NCBI RefSeq assembly: GCF_014646515.1
Contig: NZ_BMNK01000001.1
Span: forward strand, 887,701-951,700
Source: Nonomuraea glycinis
GTDB lineage: Bacteria; Actinomycetota; Actinomycetes; Streptosporangiales; Streptosporangiaceae
DNA length: 64,000 nucleotides
Direction: 5' to 3'
Shown here: positions 36,108-44,593 of the stretch, piece after piece
Position numbering within the stretch: the first letter of the stretch is position 1
How the letters are laid out: each line of letters begins with the position of its first letter
Translations under genes and position numbers: made by a program
The notes under the pieces: model-generated
The model's database searches: none
What the model saw: the letters and a program-made list of their open reading frames with translations, nothing else
Told to the model about the DNA's origin: nothing

Positions 36108-36280
36108 AGGGTCACCAGACGGAGCCCGGTCTCGACGAGTTTCCAGCCCAGACGCAGGCGCACGGCCGACCAGGGGGAGCGGTGGCGCGGGCGGGCTTTC
36201 GCCTGCGAGTGGAGCTCGGCGGCGCGGATGTGGTGGAGTCGTAAGTGGATGTCGGGATGCATGCTGTGGCTCCAGATCAT
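36095..36280 (-). CDS. Small hypothetical protein downstream of ArsR-type regulator
   Basis: 61 residues: MIWSHSMHPDIHLRLHHIRA, then AELHSQAKARPRHRSPWSAV and RLRLGWKLVETGLRLVTLQR. Its ATG overlaps the stop of the regulator gene (ATGA). Short actinobacterial proteins with an MHPDI..LHHxRAAEL start followed by a basic amphipathic helix are common; function unknown. The 3' end overlaps convergent cobD by 13 bases. Confidence 0.6.
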   Translation of the reverse strand: MIWSHSMHPDIHLRLHHIRAAELHSQAKARPRHRSPWSAVRLRLGWKLVETGLRLVTLQRV

Positions 36281-36855
36281 GGACGGGTCGGGAAGCCGAA
36301 CAGGTGGAGGACGACGTTCTCGCGGCCTTCGGCGTCCGGTGTCGCGTCGGCGTGTGCTTGCCACTTCTTGAGCACCTCGCGCAGCTCCTCGCTGGCCTGC
36401 CGCAGCTCGTCGGCGGTGAGCTGGGCCAGGGTGCGGGAGGTGAAGGCGGCGCTGCGCCACTCCTGCTCCCAGGCCGCCTGCTCGTCGAGGTAACGCTCGT
36501 AGAGCTCGACATGCTCGCGGAAGGCCAGCCGGGTGAACGCGGAGTAGGCGGCGGCCCGCTCGGGAGCGTCGCTGAAGTCCTTGTGGCTGACGGAGTAGCT
36601 GCTCAGGACCATCTGCCACCAGCGCTCCCGGCCGTCGGAGCTCTGCTGGTCGGCCTCCTCGATGACGCCGTGGGCGGCCAGCTTGCGCAGGTGGTAGCTC
36701 ACCAAGGAGACGGCCTCGTCGACCTGGTCGGCGAGCTGTGAGGCGGTGGCGGTGCGCGCCTGGTAGAGGGCGCGGTAGAGCCTCAGCCGCAGGGGGTGCG
36801 CCAGCGCCTTGAGCGTGTCGAGCTCGGTGATGCGCCGGTTCTCGTCGGTGGCCAT
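36277..36855 (-). CDS. ArsR-type winged-helix regulator
   Basis: A 192-residue regulator. Residues 10-85 are an ArsR-like winged helix: LDTLKALAHPLRLRLYRALY, then TASQLADQVDEAVSLVSYHL and RKLAAHGVIEEA. The C-terminal 100 residues are helical (EHVELYERYLDEQAAWEQEW, then SEELREVLKKWQAHAD) as in the larger ArsR/HTH_20 proteins that sense organic ligands rather than metals. It sits 45 bases after aztA in the same direction; the intervening AT-rich inverted repeat suggests its own promoter and autoregulation. Confidence 0.82.
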   Translation of the reverse strand: MATDENRRITELDTLKALAHPLRLRLYRALYQARTATASQLADQVDEAVSLVSYHLRKLAAHGVIEEADQQSSDGRERWWQMVLSSYSVSHKDFSDAPERAAAYSAFTRLAFREHVELYERYLDEQAAWEQEWRSAAFTSRTLAQLTADELRQASEELREVLKKWQAHADATPDAEGRENVVLHLFGFPTRP

Positions 36856-36876
36856 GACTCCACCGTAAATAGGAAA

Positions 36877-36901
36877 GGAAAATTGCGCAACTAAATTTTC
36901 C
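36877..36901. promoter_or_regulatory. AT-rich inverted repeat, candidate operator of the ArsR-type gene
   Basis: GGAAAATT (36877-36884) and AATTTTCC (36894-36901) form a perfect 8-bp inverted repeat; the centre holds the separate palindrome TTGCGCAA (36883-36890). It lies about 20 bases before the regulator start, in a region far more AT-rich than its surroundings. Confidence 0.5.
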
Positions 36902-37557
36902 TATCTCGGGGTGAGCACGGAGTGGGGTGGGCCTTCGGCGACGAGGCGGCCGTCGTCGAGCAGCAGGCAGTGGTCCGCGCGCAGGGCCGAGGGCAGGTCG
37001 TGGGTGGCGTGCACGACGGTGACGCCGGCGGCCTTCGCCGCGGCGAGCGCCGTCTGGATCAGGAGGTCGGCCTTGGCGTCGAGGCCGGTGGTGGGCTCGT
37101 CGAGCAGGAGCACCTCGGACTCCTGCGCCAATCCCTGGGCAACCAGGGCGCGCTGGCGCTGGCCGCCCGACAGGGAGCCGAGCGGGCGCGCGGCCAGATC
37201 GAGGATGTCCAGGCGGGCCAGGCAGCCGTCCACGATGGACCAGTCGTGTCTGGACAGCCGCCGCCACGGTCCCCGGTGGGCCCAGCGGCCCATGGCCACG
37301 GTGTCGCGGACCGTGATCGGCAGTGCGTCCGGCACGTCGCTGCGCTGCATGACGAAGGCGGGGGCGCGCGGGCGCTCGACGGTGCCGGAGGTGGCGGGGA
37401 TCACGCCTGCCAGGACGCCGAGCAGGGTGGATTTGCCGGAGCCGTTCGGACCTACCAGCGCGGTCACCGCTGAGGCGGGGATCCGGGCCGTGACCTGCCG
37501 CAGGACCGTCCGCCCCGGGTAGCCGGCCACCAGCTCGTCGATCGCCATGCCCGTCAT
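36901..37557 (-). CDS. aztA: Zinc ABC transporter ATP-binding protein AztA
   Basis: A 218-residue ABC ATPase. Walker A GPNGSGKSTLLGVL near 37-50, signature LSGGQRQRALVAQGLAQ, Walker B LLLDEPTTGLD, and the H-loop HATHDLP are all present. Together with the divergent permease, the metal-binding lipoprotein and the beta-propeller lipoproteins it forms an AztABCD-type high-affinity zinc importer. It is transcribed away from aztB across a 53-base spacer with a Zur-like box, so zinc repression of both arms is expected (inference). Start ATG 37557; ATG 37548 is also possible. Confidence 0.8.
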   Translation of the reverse strand: MTGMAIDELVAGYPGRTVLRQVTARIPASAVTALVGPNGSGKSTLLGVLAGVIPATSGTVERPRAPAFVMQRSDVPDALPITVRDTVAMGRWAHRGPWRRLSRHDWSIVDGCLARLDILDLAARPLGSLSGGQRQRALVAQGLAQESEVLLLDEPTTGLDAKADLLIQTALAAAKAAGVTVVHATHDLPSALRADHCLLLDDGRLVAEGPPHSVLTPR

Positions 37558-37578
37558 CTGAGCCCTCTCACTTGAACT

Positions 37579-37593
37579 TGATAACGGTTTTCA
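37579..37593. promoter_or_regulatory. Zur-like box between aztA and aztB
   Basis: TGATAACGGTTTTCA is a 15-base near-palindrome (TGATAAC against TGAAAAC, 6 of 7, one central base), close to the actinobacterial Zur operator. It lies between TTGAAC (37572-37577) and TGTAGA (37595-37600), which are 17 bases apart and could be the -35 and -10 of aztB. A bound repressor would block both directions. Confidence 0.7.
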
Positions 37594-37610
37594 TTGTAGA
37601 GTGCCGAATC

Positions 37611-38429
37611 ATGGACTGGCTAATTGGCCCCTTTGAGGTGTCTTTCGTACGGCATGCGCTGTGGGCGACGATCCTCGTGTCGCTCATCTGCGCGCTGGCC
37701 GGGACCTGGGTGGTGCTGCGGGGGCTGGCCTTCCTGGGCGATGCGATGTCGCACGGGATGCTGCCGGGCGTGGCGCTGGCCTCGCTGCTCGGCGGGAGTC
37801 TCGTGCTCGGCGCGCTGGTGGCCGCGGTGGCGATGGCGGCCGGGGTGACCGCGCTCGGCAGGTCGCCCCGGCTGTCGCAGGACACCGGCATCGGACTGCT
37901 CTTCGCCGGGATGCTCTCGCTGGGAGTGATCATCGTGTCGCACTCCCAGTCGTTCGCGGTGGATCTGACCGGGTTCCTGTTCGGTGACGTGCTGGCGGTG
38001 CGCGGGCGGGAGCTCGGCTATCTGGTGGCGGCGCTGCTGGTGGCGGGGTTGGTGTCGGTGGTGGGGCACCGGATGTTCGTCGCGCTGGCCTTCGACCCGC
38101 GCAAGGCGCGCACGCTGGGGTTACGGCCCCGGCTGGCGCACGCGCTGATGCTGGGGCTGGTCACGCTGGCGATCGTGGCGTCGTTCCACGTAGTGGGGAC
38201 GCTGCTCGTGTTCGGGCTGCTCGTCGCGCCGCCCGCCGCCATAGCGCTGTGGGCCACGCGTATTCCGGTGATCATGCTGGGGGCGGCGCTGCTCGGCATC
38301 GGCGCGGCGGTGACCGGGCTGCTCGTCTCGTGGCATCTCGGTACGGCCGCCGGGGCGACCATCACGGCGGTGGCCGTGTCGATGTTCTTCGTGTCGGCGT
38401 CGGCGTCCCGGTTGCGAGGCCACCGATGA
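37611..38429 (+). CDS. aztB: Zinc ABC transporter permease AztB
   Basis: A 272-residue permease of the metal-type ABC-3 family with 7-8 hydrophobic segments: SFVRHALWATILVSLICALA, the conserved VVLRGLAFLGDAMSHGMLPG cytoplasmic loop, GIGLLFAGMLSLGVIIVSHS, LTGFLFGDVLAVRGRELG, and MLGLVTLAIVASFHVVGTLL. It moves zinc delivered by AztC through the membrane using AztA. ATG at 37611 is only about 10 bases after the predicted -10, so the transcript may be nearly leaderless. Overlaps the next gene as ATGA. Confidence 0.83.
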   Translation: MDWLIGPFEVSFVRHALWATILVSLICALAGTWVVLRGLAFLGDAMSHGMLPGVALASLLGGSLVLGALVAAVAMAAGVTALGRSPRLSQDTGIGLLFAGMLSLGVIIVSHSQSFAVDLTGFLFGDVLAVRGRELGYLVAALLVAGLVSVVGHRMFVALAFDPRKARTLGLRPRLAHALMLGLVTLAIVASFHVVGTLLVFGLLVAPPAAIALWATRIPVIMLGAALLGIGAAVTGLLVSWHLGTAAGATITAVAVSMFFVSASASRLRGHR

Positions 38430-39580
38430 AGGCCGCGCTGCTCGTGGCGATCATCCTGCTGTCCGGGTGCGGGAACGCGGAGAGGGCCGCCGTACCCGTG
38501 GAGGCCGTGTCGCCGCACGGATACGTACGGGGTGCCGAGGAGACGGCCGAGCCGCAGGCTCGCCTGGTCCTGGCCGACGCGGGCACCGGGGCGGTGCACG
38601 TACTCGATCTGATCACCGAGAAGGTCACCGCCGTGGCCCGGGTCGCGTCCGTCGAGGGCATGATAGACGACGGCCGTTTCGCCTATGTCGCCCACGCCGG
38701 TGAGTCGCTGCGCGTCATCGACAGCGGCGGCTGGACCGTCGACCACGGCGACCACCTGCACTTCTACCGGACCACCCCCCGCGACGTCGGCACGGTCACC
38801 GGACGGCGGGCGGCCAGCGACGCGGCCGTGACGGCGGTGTCCGGCTCCGGCGGTGTCCGCCTGCTCGACCGCGCGAAGCTGGAGGAGGGACTGATCGCCC
38901 AGACGGCCGCCGTCCCGGGGACCGGCACCGCGCTGCCGTACGGCGAACGGCTCTTCGTGCCGGTCGGCGGCAAGGTCGCGATCCACTCCAGGGCGGGTGC
39001 GCCGGCGGGCACGCTCGACGAGCCTTGCCCGCAGCCGCGCGGCGCGGTCGTGACCAGGCGCGGCGCGGTCTTCGACTGCGCCGACGGCGCGCTGCTCGTC
39101 GGCGGGAAAGGCGCGGAGAAGATCCCCCATCGCGACGAACGCCCGGGCGAGCGCCCGCACGAGCGTCCGGGCGAGCGTCCGGGTGAGCTCAGCGGCCGCC
39201 CTGGTAGCACGGTCCTGGCGGCCATCGCCGGTGACGAGGGCGTACGGGTGCTCGACGTCACCGCGAAGAGCTGGAAACGCCTCAAAACGGGCCCGGTGGC
39301 CGCCGTCACCGCCACGGGCCCGCAGGCCCCGGTGCTTGTCCTGACGACCGACGGCGTCCTGCACTCCTGGGACCCCGAGTCCGGCGAGAAGCTCGCGAAG
39401 ACGCGGCTCCTCGACAGGGCCGACGACCGCGTGACCATCCAGGCGGATCCGAACAGGGCCTACGTCAACGATCCGGCGGTGAAGGCCGTACACGAGATCG
39501 ACTATCGCGACGGGCTGCGCCGGGCGCGCACGTTCGAGCTGGACTTCACACCCACGCACATGGTGGAGACGGGCCGATGA
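38426..39580 (+). CDS. aztD: AztD-like zinc metallochaperone lipoprotein, copy 1
   Basis: A 384-residue lipoprotein: MKAALLVAIILLSGC is a short signal with lipobox LSGC. The rest is beta-propeller-like, with strand repeats such as VLADAGTGAVHVLDLITEKV and GDEGVRVLDVTAKSWKRL. The HGDHLH cluster at residues 107-112 is a likely zinc site; AztD proteins pass zinc to the binding protein AztC. Between residues of about 237 and 252 the protein has a run of four RP(G/H)E units (RPGERPHERPGERPGE), a tandem insertion in a loop. Start and stop overlap the neighbours by 4 bases (ATGA). Confidence 0.75.
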   Translation: MKAALLVAIILLSGCGNAERAAVPVEAVSPHGYVRGAEETAEPQARLVLADAGTGAVHVLDLITEKVTAVARVASVEGMIDDGRFAYVAHAGESLRVIDSGGWTVDHGDHLHFYRTTPRDVGTVTGRRAASDAAVTAVSGSGGVRLLDRAKLEEGLIAQTAAVPGTGTALPYGERLFVPVGGKVAIHSRAGAPAGTLDEPCPQPRGAVVTRRGAVFDCADGALLVGGKGAEKIPHRDERPGERPHERPGERPGELSGRPGSTVLAAIAGDEGVRVLDVTAKSWKRLKTGPVAAVTATGPQAPVLVLTTDGVLHSWDPESGEKLAKTRLLDRADDRVTIQADPNRAYVNDPAVKAVHEIDYRDGLRRARTFELDFTPTHMVETGR

Positions 39581-40449
39581 GAATCCTGGTGATCGTGCTG
39601 GCGATGCTGCTGGCGGGCTGCGCGAGCGGTGGTGAGCGCCGTCCCGAGGTGGTGGTCACCACGGACATCCTCGGCGACGTCACCCGCATGATCGTCGGCG
39701 ACCAGGCCCAGGTCACCGTGCTGATGAAACCGGGCTCCGACCCGCACTCGTTCGGCGTCTCCGCCCAGCAGGCCGCCCGGCTGGAGCGGGCCGCGCTCGT
39801 CGTGTACAACGGCCTCGGCCTGGAGGAGGGCGTCCTGCGCAACGTCCACGCGGCGCGGGAGTCGGGGGTCGCGACCCTGGCGGCCGCGGAGGCGGCCGAC
39901 CCCATCCGCCCCGACCCGCACTTCTGGACCGACCCGCGGCGCATGGCCATGGCCGTGGACGCGATCGCCGGGGCCGTCGAGCGGATCGACGGCGTCGATC
40001 CGGCGGTGATCCGGACGAACGCCGCCGCCTACCGCCGCGAGATCGAGCGCCTGGACGCCTGGATGGAGCAGCGCCTGGGCGCCATTCCACCCGCCGGGCG
40101 CGAGCTCGTGACCAACCATCACGTCTTTGGCTACTTCGCCCAGCGGTACGGCTTCACGATCGTCGGCACCGTGATCCCGGGCGGCACGACCCTCGCCTCA
40201 CCGAGCGCCTCCGACCTCAAGGAGCTCGCGGACGCCATCCGCGAGCACGAGGTGCCCGCGATCTTCACCGACTCCGCGCAACCCGACCGGCTCGCGCAGG
40301 TCCTGGCCTCGGAGGCGGGGGTGGAGGTCCAGGTCGTGGCCCTGTTCACCGAGTCGCTGAGCGGGCCGGGACAGGGCGCCGACACCTATCTGCGGATGAT
40401 GCGCACCAATACCGACGCCATGGTCGACGGCCTTGGCACAACCCCCTGA
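39577..40449 (+). CDS. aztC: Zinc ABC transporter substrate-binding lipoprotein AztC
   Basis: A 290-residue cluster A-I metal-binding lipoprotein. Signal with lipobox LLAGC; VVVTTDILGDVTRMIVG then PGSDPHSFGVS (first ligand His), DPHFWTDPRRMAM (second His), VTNHHVFGYFAQRYG (third His) and a distal Glu/Asp in IFTDSAQP. These are the zinc ligands of the ZnuA/AztC family. The usual His-rich loop of ZnuA is short or missing, in line with AztC. Overlaps the aztD copy 1 stop as ATGA; the second aztD starts 17 bases downstream. Confidence 0.83.
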   Translation: MRILVIVLAMLLAGCASGGERRPEVVVTTDILGDVTRMIVGDQAQVTVLMKPGSDPHSFGVSAQQAARLERAALVVYNGLGLEEGVLRNVHAARESGVATLAAAEAADPIRPDPHFWTDPRRMAMAVDAIAGAVERIDGVDPAVIRTNAAAYRREIERLDAWMEQRLGAIPPAGRELVTNHHVFGYFAQRYGFTIVGTVIPGGTTLASPSASDLKELADAIREHEVPAIFTDSAQPDRLAQVLASEAGVEVQVVALFTESLSGPGQGADTYLRMMRTNTDAMVDGLGTTP

Positions 40450-40466
40450 AGATTGGACAAGAACAC

Positions 40467-41618
40467 ATGAATCGCACCTTGCCTCTGCTCGCCGCCGTGG
40501 CCTTCCTGGTGAGCGCCTGCGGCGCCTCCCCTGTCGCCGCGCCGCCGCCGGTCGAAGTTCCGCGCCCGCCGGTCAACGATCCCCTGGTCACGACGTACGA
40601 CGGCGGTCTGTACGTGCTCGACGGCAAGACCCTCACCGTGGCCGAGACCATCCCGCTGCCCGGCTTCAACCGGGTGAACGCGGCGGGCGACGACCGCCAC
40701 GTCCTGGTCTCCACCGCCACCGGGTTCCGCGTGCTGGACGCGGCCACCCCCGAGCTGAAGCAGGACGAGTTCAAGGGCGCCAAGCCTGGCCACGTGGTCC
40801 GCCACGCGGGCAAGACTGTGCTGTTCTCCGACGGCACCGGCCAGGTCACCGTCTTCGACCCCAAGCAGCTCACCGGGGGCCTGCCCAAGGGCGAGGTCTA
40901 CCAGGCGGCGTCCCCGCACCATGGAGTGGCGATCCAGCTGGCGAACGGTGAGCTCCTGGTCACCCTGGGCACCGAGGAGAAGCGCACCGGCATCCTGGTG
41001 CTCGGCCAGGACCGCGCGGAGATCGCCCGCAGCGAGCGGTGCCCCGGCGTGCACGGCGAGGCCGCCGCCCAGGGCGAGGCCGTGGTGATCGGCTGCGAGG
41101 ACGGCGTCCTCGTCTACCGCGACGGCAAGATCACCAAGATCGACAGCCCAGACGCGTACGGCCGCGTCGGCAACCAGGCTGGCACCGACGCCTCGCCCGT
41201 CGTGCTCGGCGACTATAAGACCGACAAGGACGCCGAGCTGGAGCGCCCCGAGCGGATCTCGCTCATCGACACCCGCACCGGCAAGATGAAACTGGTCGAT
41301 CTCGGCACCAGCTACACCTTCCGCTCCCTCGCCCGTGGGCCGCACGGCGAGGCGCTCGTGCTCGGCACCGACGGCGCGATCCACGTGATCGACCCGGTCA
41401 AGGGCAAGGAGGTCGACACGTTCGAGGTGCTGGGCGACTGGCAGGAGCCGATCGACTGGCAGCAGCCCCGCCCGGCCCTGTTCGTCCGCGGCCACGTGGC
41501 GTACGTGACCGACCCGGCCGCCAAGCAGGTGCACGCGATCGACGTCGAGTCGGGCGCGAAGCTCCGCACCACCACGCTGCCGCAGCCGCCGAACGAGATC
41601 AGCGGCCCCGGACACTGA
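40467..41618 (+). CDS. aztD: AztD-like zinc metallochaperone lipoprotein, copy 2
   Basis: A 383-residue lipoprotein (lipobox LVSAC) with a complete beta-propeller: TYDGGLYVLDGKTLTVAETI, ATGFRVLDAATPELKQDEF, GTGQVTVFDPKQLTGGL, AAQGEAVVIGCEDGVLVYRD, TDGAIHVIDPVKGKEVDTFE. CPGVHGEAAA with the GCEDGV turn is typical of AztD, with paired cysteines near residues 193 and 212. It is clearly related to copy 1 but shares little beyond the fold. It probably stores or hands zinc to AztC at the outer face of the membrane. It is last of the aztB operon, with cobQ 18 bases beyond. Confidence 0.8.
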   Translation: MNRTLPLLAAVAFLVSACGASPVAAPPPVEVPRPPVNDPLVTTYDGGLYVLDGKTLTVAETIPLPGFNRVNAAGDDRHVLVSTATGFRVLDAATPELKQDEFKGAKPGHVVRHAGKTVLFSDGTGQVTVFDPKQLTGGLPKGEVYQAASPHHGVAIQLANGELLVTLGTEEKRTGILVLGQDRAEIARSERCPGVHGEAAAQGEAVVIGCEDGVLVYRDGKITKIDSPDAYGRVGNQAGTDASPVVLGDYKTDKDAELERPERISLIDTRTGKMKLVDLGTSYTFRSLARGPHGEALVLGTDGAIHVIDPVKGKEVDTFEVLGDWQEPIDWQQPRPALFVRGHVAYVTDPAAKQVHAIDVESGAKLRTTTLPQPPNEISGPGH

Positions 41619-41636
41619 TCCGCTACGGTTGGCCGC

Positions 41637-43121
41637 GTGAAAGGGGCACTGCTCGTCGCGGGCACCACGTCAGACGCCGGTAAAAGCGTGGTCACGGCCG
41701 GGATCTGCCGCTGGCTGGCCAGGCAGGGCGTCCGGGTGGCGCCGTTCAAGGCCCAGAACATGTCGCTCAACTCGTACGTCACCGCGGACGGCGCCGAGAT
41801 CGGCCGGGCCCAGGCCATGCAGGCGCAGGCCGCGGGCCTGGAGCCGGTCGCGGACATGAACCCGATCCTGCTCAAGCCGGGCAGCGACCGCCGCAGCCAG
41901 GTCGTGCTCATGGGCCGCCCGGTCGCCGACGTCGACGCGATGGAGTACGGCGCGCTCAGGGACCTCCTCCGGGAGGCGGCCCTGGGCGCGCTGGCCCGGC
42001 TCAGGGACCGCTACGACGTGGTCGTCTGCGAGGGCGCGGGCAGCCCCGCCGAGATCAACCTGCGCCCCGGCGACATCGCCAACATGGGCCTGGCCAGGGC
42101 CGCGAACCTGCCGGTGATCGTGGTCGGCGACATCGACAGGGGTGGGGTGTTCGCCGCCTTCTACGGCACGGTCGCCCTGCTGGACGCCGACGATCAGGCG
42201 CTCATCTCCGGGTTCGTGGTCAACAAGTTCCGCGGCGCCAGAGAGCTCCTCGAACCCGGCCTCGACCAGCTTAGGGAGCTCACCGGGCGGCAGGTCTACG
42301 GCGTCCTGCCCTGGCTGGACGGCCTCTGGCTGGACGTCGAGGACTCCCTCGCGCTGGACAGCCGGGCCGTCACCACCGGCAGGCCGTACGGCAGGCAGAC
42401 GCTCAGGGTGGCCGTGGTGCGGCTGCCGCGCATCTCCAACTTCACCGACCTGGACGCGCTGACGGCCGAGCCCGGGGTGGCGGTGCGATTCGTGACGGAC
42501 CCGGGCGAGCTGGACGACGCCGACCTCGTGGTGCTGCCCGGCTCCCGCGCCACGGTGCACGACCTGGCCTGGCTGCGCGACACCGGCCTGGCGGCGGCGC
42601 TGCGCGCGCGTACCGGGCCGATCCTGGGCATCTGCGGCGGCTTCCAGCTGCTCGGCCGCGAGATCCTCGACGAGGTGGAGTCCGGGGCCGGCCGGGTGGA
42701 CGGGCTCGGCCTGCTGCCCGTGCGGGTGGAGTTCGCGGCCGAGAAGATCCTCGGCCGGCCCACCGGCCACGCCTACGGACACCCGGTGCACGCGTACGAG
42801 ATCCACCACGGGCGGGTGACCGTCGAGGGCGGCGAGCCGTTCCTGGACGGGTGCCGCGCCGGCAGCGTCTGGGGCACCACCTGGCACGGCGCGCTGGAGA
42901 ACGACGCCTTCCGCCGCGCCTTCCTGGCCGACGTCGCGCTGCGGGCGGGGCGCGCCTTCGTCCCGCACCCCGGCAGCGACTTCGCCCGGCTGCGCGAGGA
43001 GCGCTTCGACGCCCTCGGCGACCTCGTCGAGCAGCACCTGGACACCGGCGCGCTGCGCGACCTCATCGAGTACGGCCCGCCCAAGGTGCCGCCGCTGCCG
43101 CCGGGGGCGCGTCAGCTCTGA
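41637..43121 (+). CDS. cobQ: Cobyric acid synthase
   Basis: A 494-residue amidotransferase that adds four amides to adenosylcobyrinic acid a,c-diamide. The N-terminal [20 protein letters not shown] is the P-loop-like dethiobiotin synthetase fold; [20 protein letters not shown] and [19 protein letters not shown] are family signatures; [14 protein letters not shown] follows. The C-terminal class I glutaminase domain has [12 protein letters not shown] (nucleophile Cys) and AYEIHHGRV (His). GTG start 18 bases after aztD copy 2, so it may be partly co-transcribed with the zinc genes. Its 3' end overlaps a convergent regulator by 10 bases. Confidence 0.95.
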   Translation: MKGALLVAGTTSDAGKSVVTAGICRWLARQGVRVAPFKAQNMSLNSYVTADGAEIGRAQAMQAQAAGLEPVADMNPILLKPGSDRRSQVVLMGRPVADVDAMEYGALRDLLREAALGALARLRDRYDVVVCEGAGSPAEINLRPGDIANMGLARAANLPVIVVGDIDRGGVFAAFYGTVALLDADDQALISGFVVNKFRGARELLEPGLDQLRELTGRQVYGVLPWLDGLWLDVEDSLALDSRAVTTGRPYGRQTLRVAVVRLPRISNFTDLDALTAEPGVAVRFVTDPGELDDADLVVLPGSRATVHDLAWLRDTGLAAALRARTGPILGICGGFQLLGREILDEVESGAGRVDGLGLLPVRVEFAAEKILGRPTGHAYGHPVHAYEIHHGRVTVEGGEPFLDGCRAGSVWGTTWHGALENDAFRRAFLADVALRAGRAFVPHPGSDFARLREERFDALGDLVEQHLDTGALRDLIEYGPPKVPPLPPGARQL

Positions 43122-43570
43122 TGGACCACGTCCGTGGCGGCGGCGGTCAGGGCGAGCACCGGGAAGACGGCCTGCGGCGGCACCCGGTAGACGCCTCGCT
43201 CCGGCTGCTCCACCAGCCCGGCCGAGGTCAGCGTCTTGAGATGGTGGTAGAGCTGCCCCTGTGAGGCCAGGGCGAGCTCGCTCTGCAGGTCGGCGATGGG
43301 TTGCGGGCCCGCCACGAGCAGTTGCAGGATCCGCAGCCTGGCCGGGTGCCCGGCCGCCGCCAGCACGCCGGCCAGCGGCCCGGTCGGCTGCTCGACCAGC
43401 CAGCCGGGGGAGCGGGCCACCTCCCACTGCCACCGGTAACCGCCGAGCCTCGCTTCGCCGCCGTAGGTCAGGTGGCCGGTGTCGTCGCCGGTGGCCGCCG
43501 GCGACGGCTCACCCTCCAGGGCGGCGACGCGGGCTTCGAGCTCCCGCAGACGCTCCTCGATGCTGCTCAC
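43112..43570 (-). CDS. ArsR-type HTH regulator
   Basis: A 152-residue regulator. An N-terminal coiled-coil-like helix ([20 protein letters not shown]) precedes a central stretch and a winged helix: [20 protein letters not shown], then [20 protein letters not shown] and [14 protein letters not shown]. The GTG start at 43570 is inferred from the divergent spacer; the ORF is open further upstream through the ABC promoter, which is unlikely to be coding. It is divergent from the ABC exporter genes and shares with them a perfect 18-bp palindrome, a likely operator. Confidence 0.78.
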   Translation of the reverse strand: MSSIEERLRELEARVAALEGEPSPAATGDDTGHLTYGGEARLGGYRWQWEVARSPGWLVEQPTGPLAGVLAAAGHPARLRILQLLVAGPQPIADLQSELALASQGQLYHHLKTLTSAGLVEQPERGVYRVPPQAVFPVLALTAAATDVVHQS

Positions 43571-43588
43571 CCCAGCACCGTACCGACA

Positions 43589-43606
43589 ACTCCGGAATTC
43601 CGGAGT
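43589..43606. promoter_or_regulatory. Perfect 18-bp palindrome, candidate operator
   Basis: ACTCCGGAATTCCGGAGT is identical to its reverse complement. It starts 19 bases upstream of the ArsR-type start and ends 76 bases before the ABC ATPase start, the expected place for a dimer-binding site controlling both. Confidence 0.6.
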
Positions 43607-43681
43607 CCGGAAGGGAACCGCCGCCGTTTCTGCCGGGGTCTGCCGGTGACGCCGCCGCCCGCCGGGCGGGATCATCCAGGC

Positions 43682-44593
43682 ATGACAGCAGTGGTGCAGG
43701 CCGAAGGGCTGACCAAGTACTACGGCAAACGCCGGGGACTGGAAGATCTCACCCTGGAGATCCAGCCGGGAGAGGTCTTCGGCTACCTCGGACCCAACGG
43801 CGCGGGGAAGACGACGACGATCCGCCTCCTGCTCGACGTGATCAGGCCCACCCGGGGCCACGTACGTGTCCTCGGCGGCGGCTCGCGGGAGGCCGCGGTG
43901 CGCGGCAGGATCGGCTACCTGCCGGGCGAGCTCGCCCTGGAAGGCAGGGAACGGGCCAGGGACTACCTGGAGTTCCTCGGCAGAGTGCGCGGCGGCGTCC
44001 CCCGCGCCCGCGTCGACGCCCTGGCCGAACGGCTCAACGCCGACCTGTCGGTGCCGATGCGCAAGCTCTCCAAGGGCAACAAGCAGAAGATCGGGCTGAT
44101 CCAGGCGTTCATGCACGAGCCGGAGCTGCTCATCCTGGACGAACCGACCGGCGGCCTCGACCCGCTGGTGCAGCAGGAGTTCCTGACCATGGTCCGGGAG
44201 GTGCGCACCGCGGGCCGTACCGTGCTGATGTCCTCACACGTGCTGGCCGAGGTGGAGCACGTCTCCGACCGGGTCGGCATCGTACGGGAAGGTCGCCTGA
44301 TCGCGGTGGAGAACGTGGCCGCGCTGCGCGAGAAGGCGGTGCGCCGCATCGAGCTGCACTTCGACGCGCCCGTCCCGGCCGAGGAGTTCGCCGGACTGCC
44401 CGGCGTGCGGGACCTGCGCGTGACGGGCGCCGCCGTGCGCTGCACCATCGACGGCAGGCCGGACGCGCTGATCAAGGCGGCGGCCCGGCACACCGTGGTG
44501 CACCTGGTCAGCGCCGAACCCGACCTTGAGGAGATCTTCCTCACCTACTACAGCGACGAGGAGAGACACGATGATCGCCAAGAGTCTGCGTGA
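43682..44593 (+). CDS. ABC transporter ATP-binding protein (drug-exporter type)
   Basis: A 303-residue ABC ATPase of the DrrA/CcmA-like exporter group. Walker A YLGPNGAGKTTTIRLLLDVI, signature LSKGNKQKIGLIQAF, Walker B LLILDEPTGGLDPLVQQEFL, H-loop MSSHVLAEVEHV. A C-terminal domain of about 80 residues (RIELHFDAPVPAEEF...) is typical of ATPases paired with ABC-2 permeases. It overlaps the permease gene by 23 bases. Substrate unknown; a divergent ArsR-type regulator and a downstream PucR gene surround the pair. Confidence 0.88.
   Translation: MTAVVQAEGLTKYYGKRRGLEDLTLEIQPGEVFGYLGPNGAGKTTTIRLLLDVIRPTRGHVRVLGGGSREAAVRGRIGYLPGELALEGRERARDYLEFLGRVRGGVPRARVDALAERLNADLSVPMRKLSKGNKQKIGLIQAFMHEPELLILDEPTGGLDPLVQQEFLTMVREVRTAGRTVLMSSHVLAEVEHVSDRVGIVREGRLIAVENVAALREKAVRRIELHFDAPVPAEEFAGLPGVRDLRVTGAAVRCTIDGRPDALIKAAARHTVVHLVSAEPDLEEIFLTYYSDEERHDDRQESA

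Noticed and set aside
39137..39184. Repeated CGNCCGGGCGAG units as a possible CRISPR or regulatory repeat
   Set aside because: They are 12-base in-frame coding repeats (RPGE/RPHE) inside aztD without spacers.
41670..43433. 587-codon minus-strand ORF over cobQ
   Set aside because: cobQ on the plus strand is unmistakable; the ORF is an Arg/Gly/Ala-rich shadow.
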